NCBI GenBank assembly: GCA_024516035.1
Contig: CM044958.1
Location: forward strand, 47,569,295-47,633,294
Reading direction: 5' to 3'
DNA: 64,000 nt
DNA from: Bactericera cockerelli
Lineage: Eukaryota; Arthropoda; Insecta; Hemiptera; Triozidae
This document shows positions 10,241 to 20,094 of this stretch, piece after piece (position 1 is the stretch's first letter; each line of letters starts with the position of its first letter). The notes beneath the pieces were generated by a model. It did no database searches, was not told where the DNA came from, and saw only the letters and a program-made list of their open reading frames with translations. Position numbers and translations under genes: made by a program.

Positions 10241-10574
10241 TTTTTGAATATTTTTATTTAGTTTAATATTATATAATATATAAACATTATACAGTTTAAT
10301 TTAAGTACACCAGTTATTGCTGAAATATCCTCCCAAAGGATGTACCTATGTAAAAAAAAATACTTCCAAAACCTGCATTCTCATCTGATTATTTAATTTT
10401 AACTTTCTATTACTTAAAAGGTATAGAAAGTATTGTTATAATATATGTAAAAAGCAAGAGAATGACGTCGGTATACATAGCGTTGTTACCTAAGGTACTT
10501 GGGTTCGAATTCCCTTGCTCCAGTAACTTTAAATAGAGTCAGAAGTTTAAAAAAAAATATAATAAGCTAAATTA

Positions 10575-10795
10575 GTCTGGCTGAGGGACTATAAACAGGG
10601 AGTCGACTAGCAGTTTGGTTGGGGGACTATAAACAGGGAGTAGACCAGCAGTCTGGCTGGGGGACTATGAAGAGGGAGTAGACCAGCATTGGCTTGGTTC
10701 TGGGGGCCCTTGTCAATTATTAGCCTCCTTGTAAAGACAGTGGTAGAAGTGCAGAGTCATTCCTTCACTGTCTGGCTACCATCGTTCAAGATGAC
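10575..10795 (-). repeat. Right arm of inverted repeat, with 38-bp triplication
   Basis: A 38-bp unit with TCTGGCTGGGGGACTATAAA and CAGGGAGTAGACCAGCA occurs three times (10575-10690). The remainder of the arm (CAAGGAGGCTAATAATTGAC complement, CTGTCTGGCTACC) follows. The counterpart is at 8665-8820. Confidence 0.8.
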
Positions 10796-11109
10796 GCCAC
10801 CCTATGATGACATGATGATAAAGCTAAATTATTTCCAAATTTCGAGAGTGAGCAATGTGCTCGGTCTCGTCATGAGGTGTTACTCTCTCTCACGTTTGTA
10901 AGGGGAGCACGGAGCTTATTTGCCGCGGGCGATGATTGTGCTTCGCCCGATATCGAACCTTGACCCCGCAGCTCTCTGAACCTGCCAGCTTCACCACGGT
11001 AACTTAACGCGCCAAACACATTCTCAGCCACACACGACATGGAGTGCCAAATAAAGTACATATGTTGGTAGATCACAAAGTCAACCGGTTTTTTTTTAAA
11101 TATGAATTA

Positions 11110-11185
11110 TTCTTTTTTTTTGTTGGTATTAACACTATTAACATCGCTTTCAACTGCATGGTCATATTGGTCATATCAAGACGGG
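11110..11185 (-). mobile_element. 5S-SINE tail fragment, reversed
   Basis: ATCGCTTTCAACTGCATGGT followed by CATATCAAGACGGG is the reversed tail of the 5S-SINE. The poly-A side corresponds to the T-run at 11112-11120. Confidence 0.6.
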
Positions 11186-11212
11186 AAAATATTTCTTAGT
11201 TTATTATTTTGG

Positions 11213-11325
11213 TTTACACAACTACTCGAACTCGCTTTACTAAACTATGTACTTATATATATTTGCTGAAGCACCGAACCCCGGTTACGAGTCGACCGCC
11301 TTATCGATCAAGCTACTGAGGTTGG
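11213..11325 (-). mobile_element. SINE-A, reversed
   Basis: The tail part CACAACTACTCGAACTCGC, then CGAACCCCGGTTACGAGTCG, and the head complement CTTATCGATCAAGCTACTGA are present. The middle is shortened. Confidence 0.75.
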
Positions 11326-11339
11326 TTATTTAAAACAGA

Positions 11340-11540
11340 ATTTAAAAGGATTGGGTGGAAGAGATTGCCACAGGCAATAACCCCCCCCCCCCGCCCTTTG
11401 GGTAGGACATTAAATACATTCTTTTTTTTGTTCTTGTTTGCTCAATCTATTTATTTTTTTCTTTATGATTTCATTGTATTTTACTGTACATATATTTATT
11501 ATCTTTCCTAATAAAGCATACTATAATAATAATAATAGTT
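11340..11540 (+). mobile_element. Element G (short retroelement, ATAATA tail)
   Basis: It begins GGGTGGAAGAGATTGCCACA, with the hairpin ATTGCC-ACA-GGCAAT. A C-run, GTAGGACATT, a T-rich body and TAATAAAGCATACTATAATA ending in (ATA)n follow. Further copies are at 20.57, 36.14, 61.44 and 62.51 kb. It is probably a LINE 3' end or a SINE using one. Confidence 0.7.
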
Positions 11541-11554
11541 TTACAAACTTAGTA

Positions 11555-11920
11555 ACAACAGAAGAAGGACTTGGCACGCTGCACTACTCAAAATTCCTGG
11601 GTATGAGCTAGATCTCTGTGCTATTGTTTTGACAATAACGTTACTTAGTTACAACAGAAAAATGTTACGAAGTAACAAGAAATAATGTTACCTACTTAGT
11701 TACAACAGAATAATGTTACTTTGTTACAACAGAAAAATGTTACTAAGTAACAAGAGAATAATGTTACTTTGTTACAACAGAAGAAGGACTTGGCACGCTA
11801 CACTACTCAAAATTCTTGAGTATCAGCTAGATCTCTGTGCTTTTGTTTTGCCAATAATGTTACTTAGTTACAAGAGAATAATGTTACTCGTAGTTACTGT
11901 AATAATGTTACTAAGAGGAG
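11555..11920 (+). repeat. Compound tandem repeat (24-bp units within a ~215-bp duplication)
   Basis: AATGTTACTTAGTTACAACA-type units recur about eight times. A segment with AGAAGGACTTGGCACGCT, CACTACTCAAAATTC and GCTAGATCTCTGTGCT occurs at ~11560-11640 and again at ~11775-11855. Confidence 0.85.
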
Positions 11921-12159
11921 AGGGACAGACAGACACAAGACCCGGGAACTGAATAGATGTGGATGGATTAAACATTTCAATGAGTATGTGAAGACTTGGA
12001 TAGACATTGAATATTGAACATTGGAATAAGGTGTTGCACTATCTATATCAAGCTGTAGGTACCAGGGTCTGGGGTCAAAGGTATAGGGTATAGGCAAAGG
12101 GTCCTCATTGTGGACGACAACTTAGAGCGCGAACAGAGCAAAGGCCAGTATTTAATAAT

Positions 12160-12329
12160 ATATTTTTATTTATTTATTACAGCCTCTGTTACATTAGGCT
12201 GCCACAGGAGACTTAGGAGGAGCAACACATTTCACGTTGCAACATGTGCCACAAACTACATGTACAATGCTCCATTAAATAGGATGATGAGGGCAGCAAA
12301 TGTCAGTGCTGGTTTTAACTTCACTTGAT
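12160..12329 (+). pseudogene. LINE ORF2 C-terminal fragment
   Basis: The + frame after TTATTACAG (12166-12180) reads ...SVTLGCHRRLRRSNTFHVAT, ...TNYMYNAPLNRMMRAANV and ends at a TGA (12326-12328). The pattern LRRSN.F.V...TNY.YN.P..RM.R..N resembles the extreme C-terminus of jockey/I-group LINE ORF2 proteins as I recall them. No reverse transcriptase is present upstream, so this is a dead 3' fragment. A real host terminal exon is the alternative, as the PyAG context is good. Confidence 0.55.
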
Positions 12330-12925
12330 TTTTTTTTTTTTTTAACTTCACTTGATTTTTTTTTTATGTAACTGTGATATGATTGTTTTTGAACCTTTCT
12401 TATGTGATATATTCATGTTATTTGTTTTCTGTTTGTAAATAGAGCTAGGCTCGTAAATATACACCCGTGCTGCGGGCATTTATTATTAGTATATCTCTGC
12501 CAAAAAAATATCTCTCACTATCCGAGGAAAAATTCTAATTTACCTGGGCTACTACTAGTAGTCACTTAACTGAAACATGATATTAGGAGACTAGGAGACA
12601 GGGGAGTTACTGGGGATACACAAATTTGGACTTGGTCCTCTGATCAAATCACTTATCAGGAAAATGTCGTCATCACTATCAGTATGTACCTACAATACCT
12701 ACATCCATAATCACATGGTGATAAGAATTTTTTTGAAATGATAACATTACTTTCCATTCAATAGGATAAGGACTGTAAAAAGGAGGAAAAATACTTGGAA
12801 ATCTATGAAATATGATAGAAGAAATCGAATAGTAAGTCTATTTTTTTACTTTCGAAAACGTATTAGAAATCGGAATATATTGTGTTCGTTTTTGTAAAAA
12901 AAAATATTTTTTTGTTCCGATTTTT
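12330..12925. other. Intergenic, no recognisable gene
   Basis: T-runs at 12328 and 12355 bracket a 20-bp direct repeat (TTTTAACTTCACTTGATTTT occurs twice). Beyond that the sequence is AT-rich with no feature. Confidence 0.4.
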
Positions 12926-12929
12926 TTAA

Positions 12930-13225
12930 GATGAGTGTTTCACACAATTTTTGTATTTCGTTGCCATGAAACAGGAGCTACTGTAGACACTTGAGGTCTG
13001 TGTTGTAGCCTACCCATCCCGTAGTATACCTCCCCTCTGATGGGCGAGAAGTGACACAATACTTCCCATTTAGGTGCTGGGTCAACACGACCGCACCGGA
13101 ATGTATCCCTTACAAACAAATGGAACCAAATTGAGAATACAACTTTTTTGTCGGCACGAGGGATCGAACCCGGGATCTTCCGCATGACAAGCGAGTGCTT
13201 AACCACTGAGCTAATCTTTAACAAC
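12930..13225 (-). mobile_element. SINE-B, reversed, near full length
   Basis: The tail TGAAACAGGAGCTACTGTAG, body GATGGGCGAGAAGTGACACA, CAACACGACCGCACCGGAAT, box B complement GGGATCGAACCCGGG, and head complement CAAGCGAGTGCTTAACCACT are all present. Confidence 0.85.
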
Positions 13226-13349
13226 GTTCAGCGAGGCTAGGACGTATATGGATGATCGTCCCTAATGCAAGCTATGTTAGGCTGTGACAGGAAGAAAGTA
13301 CAACTGAAGAGATTGTCTTTCTTTATATTTGTTGTAATCCATATTCTTT

Positions 13350-13652
13350 CAGACCTCAGTCTTAGCTTGATCGATAAGGCGGTGGACTTGTAACCTGGAG
13401 GTCGGTGGTTCAAGTCCCGGTTTCAGAGTAGATTTAGTAAAGCGAGTTTGAGTATTTGTGACATCACGAAAGTGATTAACACAAATATGAAAACTTAATC
13501 AATATTCTTTCAGACCTCAGTAGCTCAATCGATAAGGCGGCGGACTTGTAACCTGGAGGTCGGTGGTTCAAGACCTGGTTTCAACGTAGACCTAGTAAAG
13601 CGAGTATGAGTTGTTGTGACATCACGAAAGTGATCGACACAAATATGATAAC
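13350..13652 (+). mobile_element. Two SINE-A copies in tandem
   Basis: Copy 1 (~13350-13492) and copy 2 (~13512-13652) each read GCTTGATCGATAAGGCGG-type box A, GGTGGTTCAAGTCCCGG-type box B, GTAGATTTAGTAAAGCGAG, then the tail hairpin ATCACGAAAGTGAT and ACACAAATATGA. The repeated spacer TTAATCAATATTCTTTCAGACC suggests duplication by unequal exchange. Confidence 0.85.
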
Positions 13653-13869
13653 ATTGACAACTTCTATTCTCTAATTTGGCCCTGGTTCTTTAATTTGGCC
13701 CTTGCACACTGGTTCACCGGCAAATTCTGAGTAATCTATTTTCTAATGAAACTCGTCAGCCTTGTAGGTCTTTGTTCCTTGTATGAGTCATTAGCTGGCC
13801 ACCAGACAGAGAACAGTCTGCTGGTCTTCTGACCTTATCAGTGAGAGATAGGCATGTGTGAATCGGCAG

Positions 13870-14340
13870 TGAGAGTATGTAATATTACATTACATACATT
13901 ACTAATGTATATAATGTTACATACATTACATTTTAATGTTACATTACATACATTGCTAATGTAATAATAATAATTTCGCTTTCAAATGCATTTTCATAGT
14001 CAATCTCGACGGGGGTTTTACTTCCATTCGATGAAAAGTCATAGACCAGCTACTCAAATTATAATAATAATAAAACTCTTTAGTGGAAGGTAACCACCAG
14101 GTGAGGTTAATGCTCAAAGCATTTTCTACCACCTAACCCTCGAGAGTGTTATTATTATGTGGTCACGAACTTATATTAATGAGAAAAAATTCATGCACGG
14201 GGTGGGATTCGAACCAACGGATCCCTACACTACCTAGATTACCAGACTAGCGCCTTAACCACTTGACTACCAGTACAGGGTATGTAATTTAACATTACAT
14301 ACATTGGTAATGTATGTAATTACTAATGCATATTTACAAG
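13870..14340. repeat. Palindromic ACATTACATACATT repeats interrupted by a SINE
   Basis: The repeats TACATTACTAATGTATATAA and TAATGTTACATTACATACAT lie at 13873-13965. The same type (ACATTACATACATTGGTAAT) resumes at 14290-14325. Between them lie a reversed 5S-SINE tail (13970-14055) and SINE-C (14060-14280). Confidence 0.75.
14058..14282 (-). mobile_element. SINE-C, reversed
   Basis: The (TAA)n end is followed by CTCTTTAGTGGAAGGTAACC, the hairpin AATGCTCAAAGCATT, GTGGTCACGAACTTATATTA, the box B complement GGATTCGAACC, and CTTAACCACTTGACTACCAG. Confidence 0.85.
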
Positions 14341-14353
14341 TTGTACATTCACT

Positions 14354-14482
14354 GGCCTCAGTGACGGGATTGATAAAGCGGTGGACTCGTAACTTGGAGG
14401 ACGGTGGTTCGAGTGCCAGGTATGGTAAAAATTTAGTAAGGAATTGTGAGAGTAACGATCGTGATTAACACAAATATGATAG
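14354..14482 (+). mobile_element. SINE-A, diverged
   Basis: It reads GGGATTGATAAAGCGGTGGA, GGTGGTTCGAGTGCC, TTTAGTAAGGAATTG and GTGATTAACACAAATATGAT. Several stem positions have decayed. Confidence 0.75.
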
Positions 14483-14529
14483 GTTTTTAGATATTGGTTT
14501 GTCCGTGTTTGATCTCTTAAAGGATCCTG

Positions 14530-14730
14530 TTTCCTCTTTTTTAATTTATTTATTTACACTTTATTTCTTTTTACAAAAAATTAGTAACAATAATTTAAAA
14601 AAAAAACTGAGAAATATATGTACAAAAAAATAATGAACATTATTAATTTTTAATTACAATTGTTTTGTAATCCGGGGCGAAGTTAATGCCTTAAGCATTC
14701 TCTGCCACTTAACTTCTGAAAGATCAACTG
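14530..14730 (-). mobile_element. Element I (retroelement tail with AATGC hairpin), reversed
   Basis: TTATTTATTTACACTTTATT, a low-complexity A/T body, then CGGGGCGAAGTTAATGCC, the hairpin AATGCCTTAAGCATT and TGCCACTTAACTTCTGA. Copies are at 16.81, 30.83 and 56.39 kb. Its hairpin end resembles the SINE-C tail. Confidence 0.7.
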
Positions 14731-14879
14731 GCCTCGTCATACAATATATGTTTATGTTTAAGAACTCATAATATTAAGGATCCATAATTTAGAGACCTAG
14801 GACCCAATTACAAACCAGGATTAAATATCTAGGACATGTTAATCCAAGCCACTATCACTTAACAGCTGATGTAAATACG

Positions 14880-15410
14880 CTGTGATTGGTTGAAATTTCC
14901 CGCAAAGGGCGTGTTAAGGGAAAGTGTAGTTAACCTAATCCTGTTTCATAATTTGGACGTTAGGTACTGTATTTTTTATTCAAATATGAGTGTTTCCCAG
15001 CCCTTTTACTTTCCTTATGTATGTATGTATGATTTTATTTGTGGTGAAGCACAAGGCCTCTTCACAATTTTTGTGGGTAGCGCAGCATTACAAAGAGCAT
15101 CTTTTACTTTTTCGAATTATTCTATTACATTAATTTCTTTTTACTCTGGTAATGCCGCCACTGGTCATTACTCATACAAGTAACCACTCATTTTTCCTCA
15201 CGAGGTATGAGTGGACCCCGAACATCCAAGTACAAAGCAGAAAAATTCCTGCCCCGCTGGGAATCGAACCCAGGTCACCATGCGTGCAATGCCTAGCGTT
15301 AAGGGAAAGTGTATGATTAATTAGTCTAATCCTGTTTCATAATTTGGACGTTAGGAACTGGATTTCTTTTAAAAAAATGAGTGTTTCCCAGCCTTTTTAC
15401 TTTCCTTATC
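14880..15410 (+). mobile_element. Duplicated MITE-H-type segment flanking SINE-D
   Basis: TTAAGGGAAAGTGTA, CCTGTTTCATAATTTGGACG, TTAGG.ACTG and ATGAGTGTTTCCCAGCC occur at 14915-15015 and again at 15300-15410. SINE-D (reversed, 15017-15300) lies between, with ATCGAACCCAGGTCACC and GTGTGAGTGGACCCCGAACA-type body. Insertion plus duplication or unequal exchange explains the layout. Confidence 0.75.
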
Positions 15411-15756
15411 CAATAAAAAGGAAAGTAATGGAATCATCCAAAATTTTCGATAGTCAGTTTTCAGTGCCAAAACATTTTTTAGGGTCCCCAGAGCCTAAAT
15501 CCAAAGTTACAGCCATTGGTCCGTGTGTCGGTCTGTCCGTCTGTCTGTCTGTAAACATAATATCTCATTATCTCATTACTGATCGAGCTACTGATGGTCG
15601 GTTTATGTAATTTATTTCGTATTATTTCGAGTACATATTTTTAGTTTGGGCTTGGAATTTGGCACTATGTATGCTGAGTTCTGATTAATTGCGATGAGTT
15701 TACTGCACCAGATGTCCAGACTTGCCAATAAAAATATAAACTCGAAAAAAAACTAT

Positions 15757-16721
15757 TTGGGTCATTTTCATTTATCTTGGGCAATTCGATTTTTTCAAGT
15801 CATGAACGTTACCTTTTTCCTAAACAATTTTTAGGCTCAGAAGACTAAGACAAATACCTTTGAGCAAAAGCTTTCATTTAGAATATTTCTAGCAGCTACC
15901 TCTTCACACAAAATTACAAAAACTTAACGTACCAGGTAACGTTCATGACCACGGGTAACGTTCATGACGGTAACGTTCATGAGTAACATGCCACTAAAAC
16001 AATCTTTTCTCAATAAAAGAATATTCACTTTACAAAAAAAAATATTTGATTGGAAAGAGGACATGCAGAAGAATTAAAGAAATACATTATATATTAAAGA
16101 ATCATTACAATTTATTTAAAAAACCGCGTAACGTTCTTGTCAAAAAAAATTAGACCCACCATTGTCCCTCACTGTACTGCATCCAACATCTAACTGACAG
16201 GAAATTTCAAAACAAAAACAATGTCATCTGTAAGAAGCAAAATAGCGGCAGCTGCTAGCTTCTCATTCTAAGGGTTTTTCAAAATGGTTTACATTTTTTT
16301 GGGGGTAACATTCATGACGGAGATTTTTTTTTCTTCGTAGGGACACAACTTTACACGTCTGTAGAATGAGGTGAACATTATTATTTTAATGAAAACTAAT
16401 GGTCACATCCTAAATAAACTGTATTTTTCTCATTTATATTGGATTTTGGTGAAAATAATGGGGAGAAATGCATTTTTTTCTATCAGACACAGTAAAATCT
16501 TAGACTAAGGGACACCTAAAATATCATGAACGTTACTTACATAACTGGCAATTTTGAGTCTCCACATTAGTTTAAAAGACAATTTATTATTGTAACTTAT
16601 AAAAAAAATTGTTTCCTATGTGATCAAATAGATTTTAGTCATATATCCCTATTATTTTCACATTTATTAAAGGAGAAAGGTTGCGGACTTGATATGCCCA
16701 AGATAAATGAAAATGACCCAT
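15757..16721. mobile_element. ~965-bp TIR element with reiterated GTAACGTTCATGA motif
   Basis: The ends are an inverted pair: GGGTCATTTTCATTTATCTT (15759) plus GGGCA, matched exactly by the complement ending at 16719. Inside, GTAACGTTCATGA or its complement appears at ~15800, three times at ~15933-15985, and in variant form at ~16125, ~16303 and ~16527. There is no coding frame of note. It is non-autonomous; the superfamily is unassigned. Confidence 0.75.
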
Positions 16722-16811
16722 TTGTAACTAGTGGTTCTGCAAACTGAAGACCTCGCTCAAATATTTTAATCAAAATAATGAAAATTAAAAAAAAAAATCA
16801 TTTAGGTATTA

Positions 16812-17010
16812 AGCGAGGTTAAGTGGCAGAGAGCTAGATAACTTCGCCCGGATTACAAAACAATTTTGTAATTAAAAATTAATATTGTTCTGTATTTTTT
16901 TGTACATATTTCTAAGTTTTTTTTTACAATTTATTGTTATTAATGGGTTGTTGTTGATTGTTTTGTAAAAATAAAATAAAGTGTAAATAAATAAAAATAA
17001 TAAATTAAAT
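16812..17010 (+). mobile_element. Element I, plus orientation
   Basis: It begins GGCAGAGAGCTAGATAACTT and CGCCCGGATTACAAAACAAT, has an A/T-rich body and ends AAAGTGTAAATAAATAAAAA. It is inverted relative to the copy at 14.53 kb, so the two flank the TIR element in opposite orientation. Confidence 0.7.
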
Positions 17011-17032
17011 TTGAGTTAATCATTTTCCGTGA

Positions 17033-17142
17033 TTTTCACAACTACTCAAACTCGCTTAACTAAATCTACGCTGAATCTGGGACTTGAACCACCGAACTCC
17101 AGGTTACAAGTCCGCCACCTTTTCGATGAAGCTACTTTTTCA
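17033..17142 (-). mobile_element. SINE-A, reversed
   Basis: ACAACTACTCAAACTCGCTT, then GGGACTTGAACCACCGA and CAAGTCCGCCACCTTTTCGA with GAAGCTACT. It is head-complete and tail-truncated. Confidence 0.8.
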
Positions 17143-17604
17143 TATTATTTCTAAATATAACTACCTATTTCTTTGCATTACCAACCCAACTACCCAACCC
17201 AGGCTGGATAGGGTTAACGTGGGTGGCTGGTACTTTTTCTAGTGATAGGAGCTTAGAGCCCTTCTTGAATATTTACCTAAAATCAGGTCTTCAAAAACAA
17301 TACTTTCTATACCTTAAAGGTAATAGAAAGTAATAATAACTATGTACAAAAACATGTACCTATGTGCAAAAACATGTATAACATGTAGACAACTGTACCA
17401 AAAAAAGAAAAAAAGGAAAATAATGGGTAAGTTGACATTGAATGAAAGCCATTAACTATTTCAACTGTTTCGAGTTGAACATAGGTAATTAATTTTGACA
17501 GAAAATATTCTGCCAAAATTTCTTTTCTTTTTTGCAAAAGAATTGTAGCAATAATTAAATATCGCAGCAAATTGACACCGACCCAACTTGTAGCAAAAGC
17601 CAAT

Positions 17605-17818
17605 GCTGGCTACTAGCTAGGAGCAGGCATGAACTTGCCACCAATCACGCAGCGTCCGCTGCACTATTCAAAGGACTTGCTCGAGATTCTCATGCTGGCT
17701 ACTAGCTGAGAACTAGCTAGAATTTTCCACCAATCACAGGACTTCATGGTGCGCTGTGATTGGGGCAAACTTCTTGCCAGCTCTTAACAAGTAGCCAGCA
17801 TGAGTAACTTGACCCGGG
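17605..17818 (+). mobile_element. Palindromic MITE with CCAATCACAG core
   Basis: TCATGCTGGCTACTAGCT appears at the left and is mirrored by AAGTAGCCAGCATGAG at the right. The internal CCAATCACAG is mirrored by CTGTGATTGG. A partly duplicated left arm precedes it. Relatives are at 35.93-36.06 and 37.55-37.62 kb. Confidence 0.75.
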
Positions 17819-17891
17819 CATACATTGAAGAAGACTTCATTGTTGAAAAATACTAACTATAAATTAAATCATCCAACAGACAGGTACTTAC

Positions 17892-17944
17892 CACAAAAGT
17901 GAGTCAGAATCCGTGTCAAATTGATAGATTTTAAATTTACTCAT
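17892..17944 (-). CDS. Candidate first coding exon of an unidentified gene
   Basis: An ATG at 17944 opens a 53-nt segment coding MSKFKIYQFDTDSDSLL plus two bases, followed at once by a strong donor (GGTAAGTACC read on the minus strand, GT at 17891-17890). The end phase is 2. The acidic DTDSDS start is common in nuclear proteins but not diagnostic. It does not fit the phase of exon 2 of the SAM-domain gene. I could not find a matching downstream acceptor exon, so the rest may lie in the repeat-filled region or this may be chance. Confidence 0.35.
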
Positions 17945-17999
17945 CACTGAACCATCTCTGGGCACTAAATTATTAAAAACACTTAATTATTTTAAACAA

Positions 18000-19180
18000 T
18001 TAATTTTTTCAAATATGATTATTTTACAAACACTTGATAATTTTTTAACTTATTTATATTCGTCAGTAAAATCTTAATCAGTATTAATCAACAATTAAAA
18101 ATAATTTATAGTAACAAAAAGAGTGAATTTTAAATACCAAAAAATTAATTTTGACCAGTATTTTTTTATTTGTTTTTTCGTCAGCCCGAGTTATTAATAA
18201 AATTATTTAATTTGTAAAATAATAATATAAAATGACAGTTAAAAGTGAGGTTCTTCTAATTCCACATATTGAGAAGAAAAGCTTAAAAATATCACTCACG
18301 TGAGAAAAAAAAACACTCTCATTCATGCCGCGCTTCTCAACAGATAATCTCAAACTAAACTCTGAAGACTAGAGTCTAAAACACTGAACACTTCTCTTCT
18401 AAACAGTAAAATTATAGAATCCACAGTACTAAACTCTTGTAAAAATTCAACGCAGAACTATGTATGGAACCCCTCTACCAAAAGCTAGAACTCGTGGTTT
18501 GAATTGGTTTGGTACTTCGGTTCAATTATGAAGACCGGGGATTTGGACTATTAGTCCAGTCAAGCACCCAAGGTGTACCTAACAACATCGACTGCAGCGA
18601 GTACCGAGTCGAGGCATGGCCGTATATTTATTTCAGCGATTTGTGTCCAGGATTAATGGACAAAGTCTGTATTAGAGTCCCAAACAATCTATCTCTCAGG
18701 GACAGACCCAACACTGTCAACAACTACTTTCATATAAAAAATAATTTCACGCCAATATACCTCGACTCTCCATTGATTTCCTCTCCTCATACTTACAACG
18801 CGCATTCCTCTACTTTAGACCTTAGTAATATTACCCTATTTAAAGAAATGTGTAAAGAGGCTTCATCTTTTCCCCTGTAATTTTTTTTTTTTTGAATTTA
18901 AAATCCTGTTAAACTGTTTACGTAATTGCATATAATATGCGTGTAAACTGTATAACAGAATAAAAAAACCTCGTATCTACACAATGAGGTCCGAACTCGG
19001 CACCACAGACTTTTGACCTTTAGCTTGTATGCCAAAATATAAATACAGAAGACCTTTTGCTAGTTTCCCAAAATATGATACACAATGCATAAGAGATGAC
19101 CTTAAACTTATAATAATTGAGGGTGGTTCCAAAATATGAAAAACCGGGGTAGGTCAAACCTTACTCTAGTATAAGGAAAG
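18000..19180. other. Intergenic; 123-codon open frame of unknown status
   Basis: This is AT-rich to 18420. The frame at 18509-18880 (+) has balanced, non-repetitive composition (includes YRVEAWPYIYFSDLCPG and NNFTPIYLDSPLISSP) and ends at a TAA just before a T-run. It begins directly after a stop, at a TTG codon. I do not recognise it; a remnant of a retroelement or an exon are both possible. Confidence 0.25.
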
Positions 19181-19189
19181 CAATAAAAA

Positions 19190-19268
19190 TTCATGCTCTG
19201 GGCGGGATTCGAACCAACAGATCCCTACGCTACCTGGATTAATATACTAACCACTTGAGTACACAATT
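19190..19268 (-). mobile_element. SINE-C head fragment, reversed
   Basis: AAAATTCATGCTCTGGGCGG, GATTCGAACCAACAGATCCC and TACGCTACCTGGATTA are present. The tail half is missing. Confidence 0.7.
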
Positions 19269-19511
19269 CGATAGTGGGTTGTCGGACTCGGTCAAGTAAG
19301 TTACTTGGTGGTGGAACCTTTTTCCGCCCGTCTAACTTGACTGGACTATCCACCAACCAAAACAAAGTACCGAGGAACAAAGTACTGCCAACAATCAAGC
19401 AATGACCAAACCAATCTTGGTACTGATTGAGTTTCCAGCAACCACAGATAATTGACCAAGAAATTGGTTTCGATCTGATGACCAAGGTGGGTACACCACA
19501 ACTTTGTAAAT

Positions 19512-19829
19512 CAGGGTGTCTACTAAATGGTCAAAGTAAACCTGACTCAGGTTTTCCAACATTTTCCATTTTCCATTACTTTTTAAAGTTATAGAAATTT
19601 ATAAGACCCTAAATTTGTTATTTTATAAAAAGTATTGAGTTTTGTGTTTTCAAAGAACATATCAACCAAATCCCCGGAAATTACATTCATGACAAATTGT
19701 CTTGAAAAAATCCGACTTTGGTTTACAAAATTCCCTGACTTATGTGTTTTTTCACAAAATTCCCGATTCCCTGACTTTTCGGTCGATAATTCCCTGACAA
19801 TTCATTTTCCATTTTCTGGTAACACCCTG
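19512..19829 (+). mobile_element. MITE with CAGGGTGT ends and CCCTGACTTT body
   Basis: The left end is CAGGGTGTCTACTAAATGG and the right end GGTAACACCCTG. The interior repeats TTCCCTGACTT / ATTCCCTGACAA and CATTTTCCATTTTC. Similar CAGGGTGTCTAC elements are common in animal genomes; no superfamily is assigned. Confidence 0.65.
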
Positions 19830-20094
19830 AAAATTGTTGTTGTATTGTTTGTTTTAGTTGTAATTTCGTTCTTCTAAAAGTGTAAGCTACGCCGAGGAGT
19901 TTGGTTAATCTCTAACTGGCTTTTCTTCTTCTTCAATTTCAACTAAAATATTTGGAAGAGAATTCGAAGTCGTCTTATCACCACCCTTGATCAGGCTTGG
20001 TTTATATTTATTTCATAACTTATTATTATGTTCATTGAATAAAAAATGTAAATAAAGCTTGATCCAATTGTTTATAATAAAATAGTATGCATGT

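Noticed and set aside
18509..18880. 123-codon plus-strand frame as a gene
   Set aside because: No motif, no ATG at its start, a stop just before it, and no convincing splice site. It is kept only as a note in the region entry.
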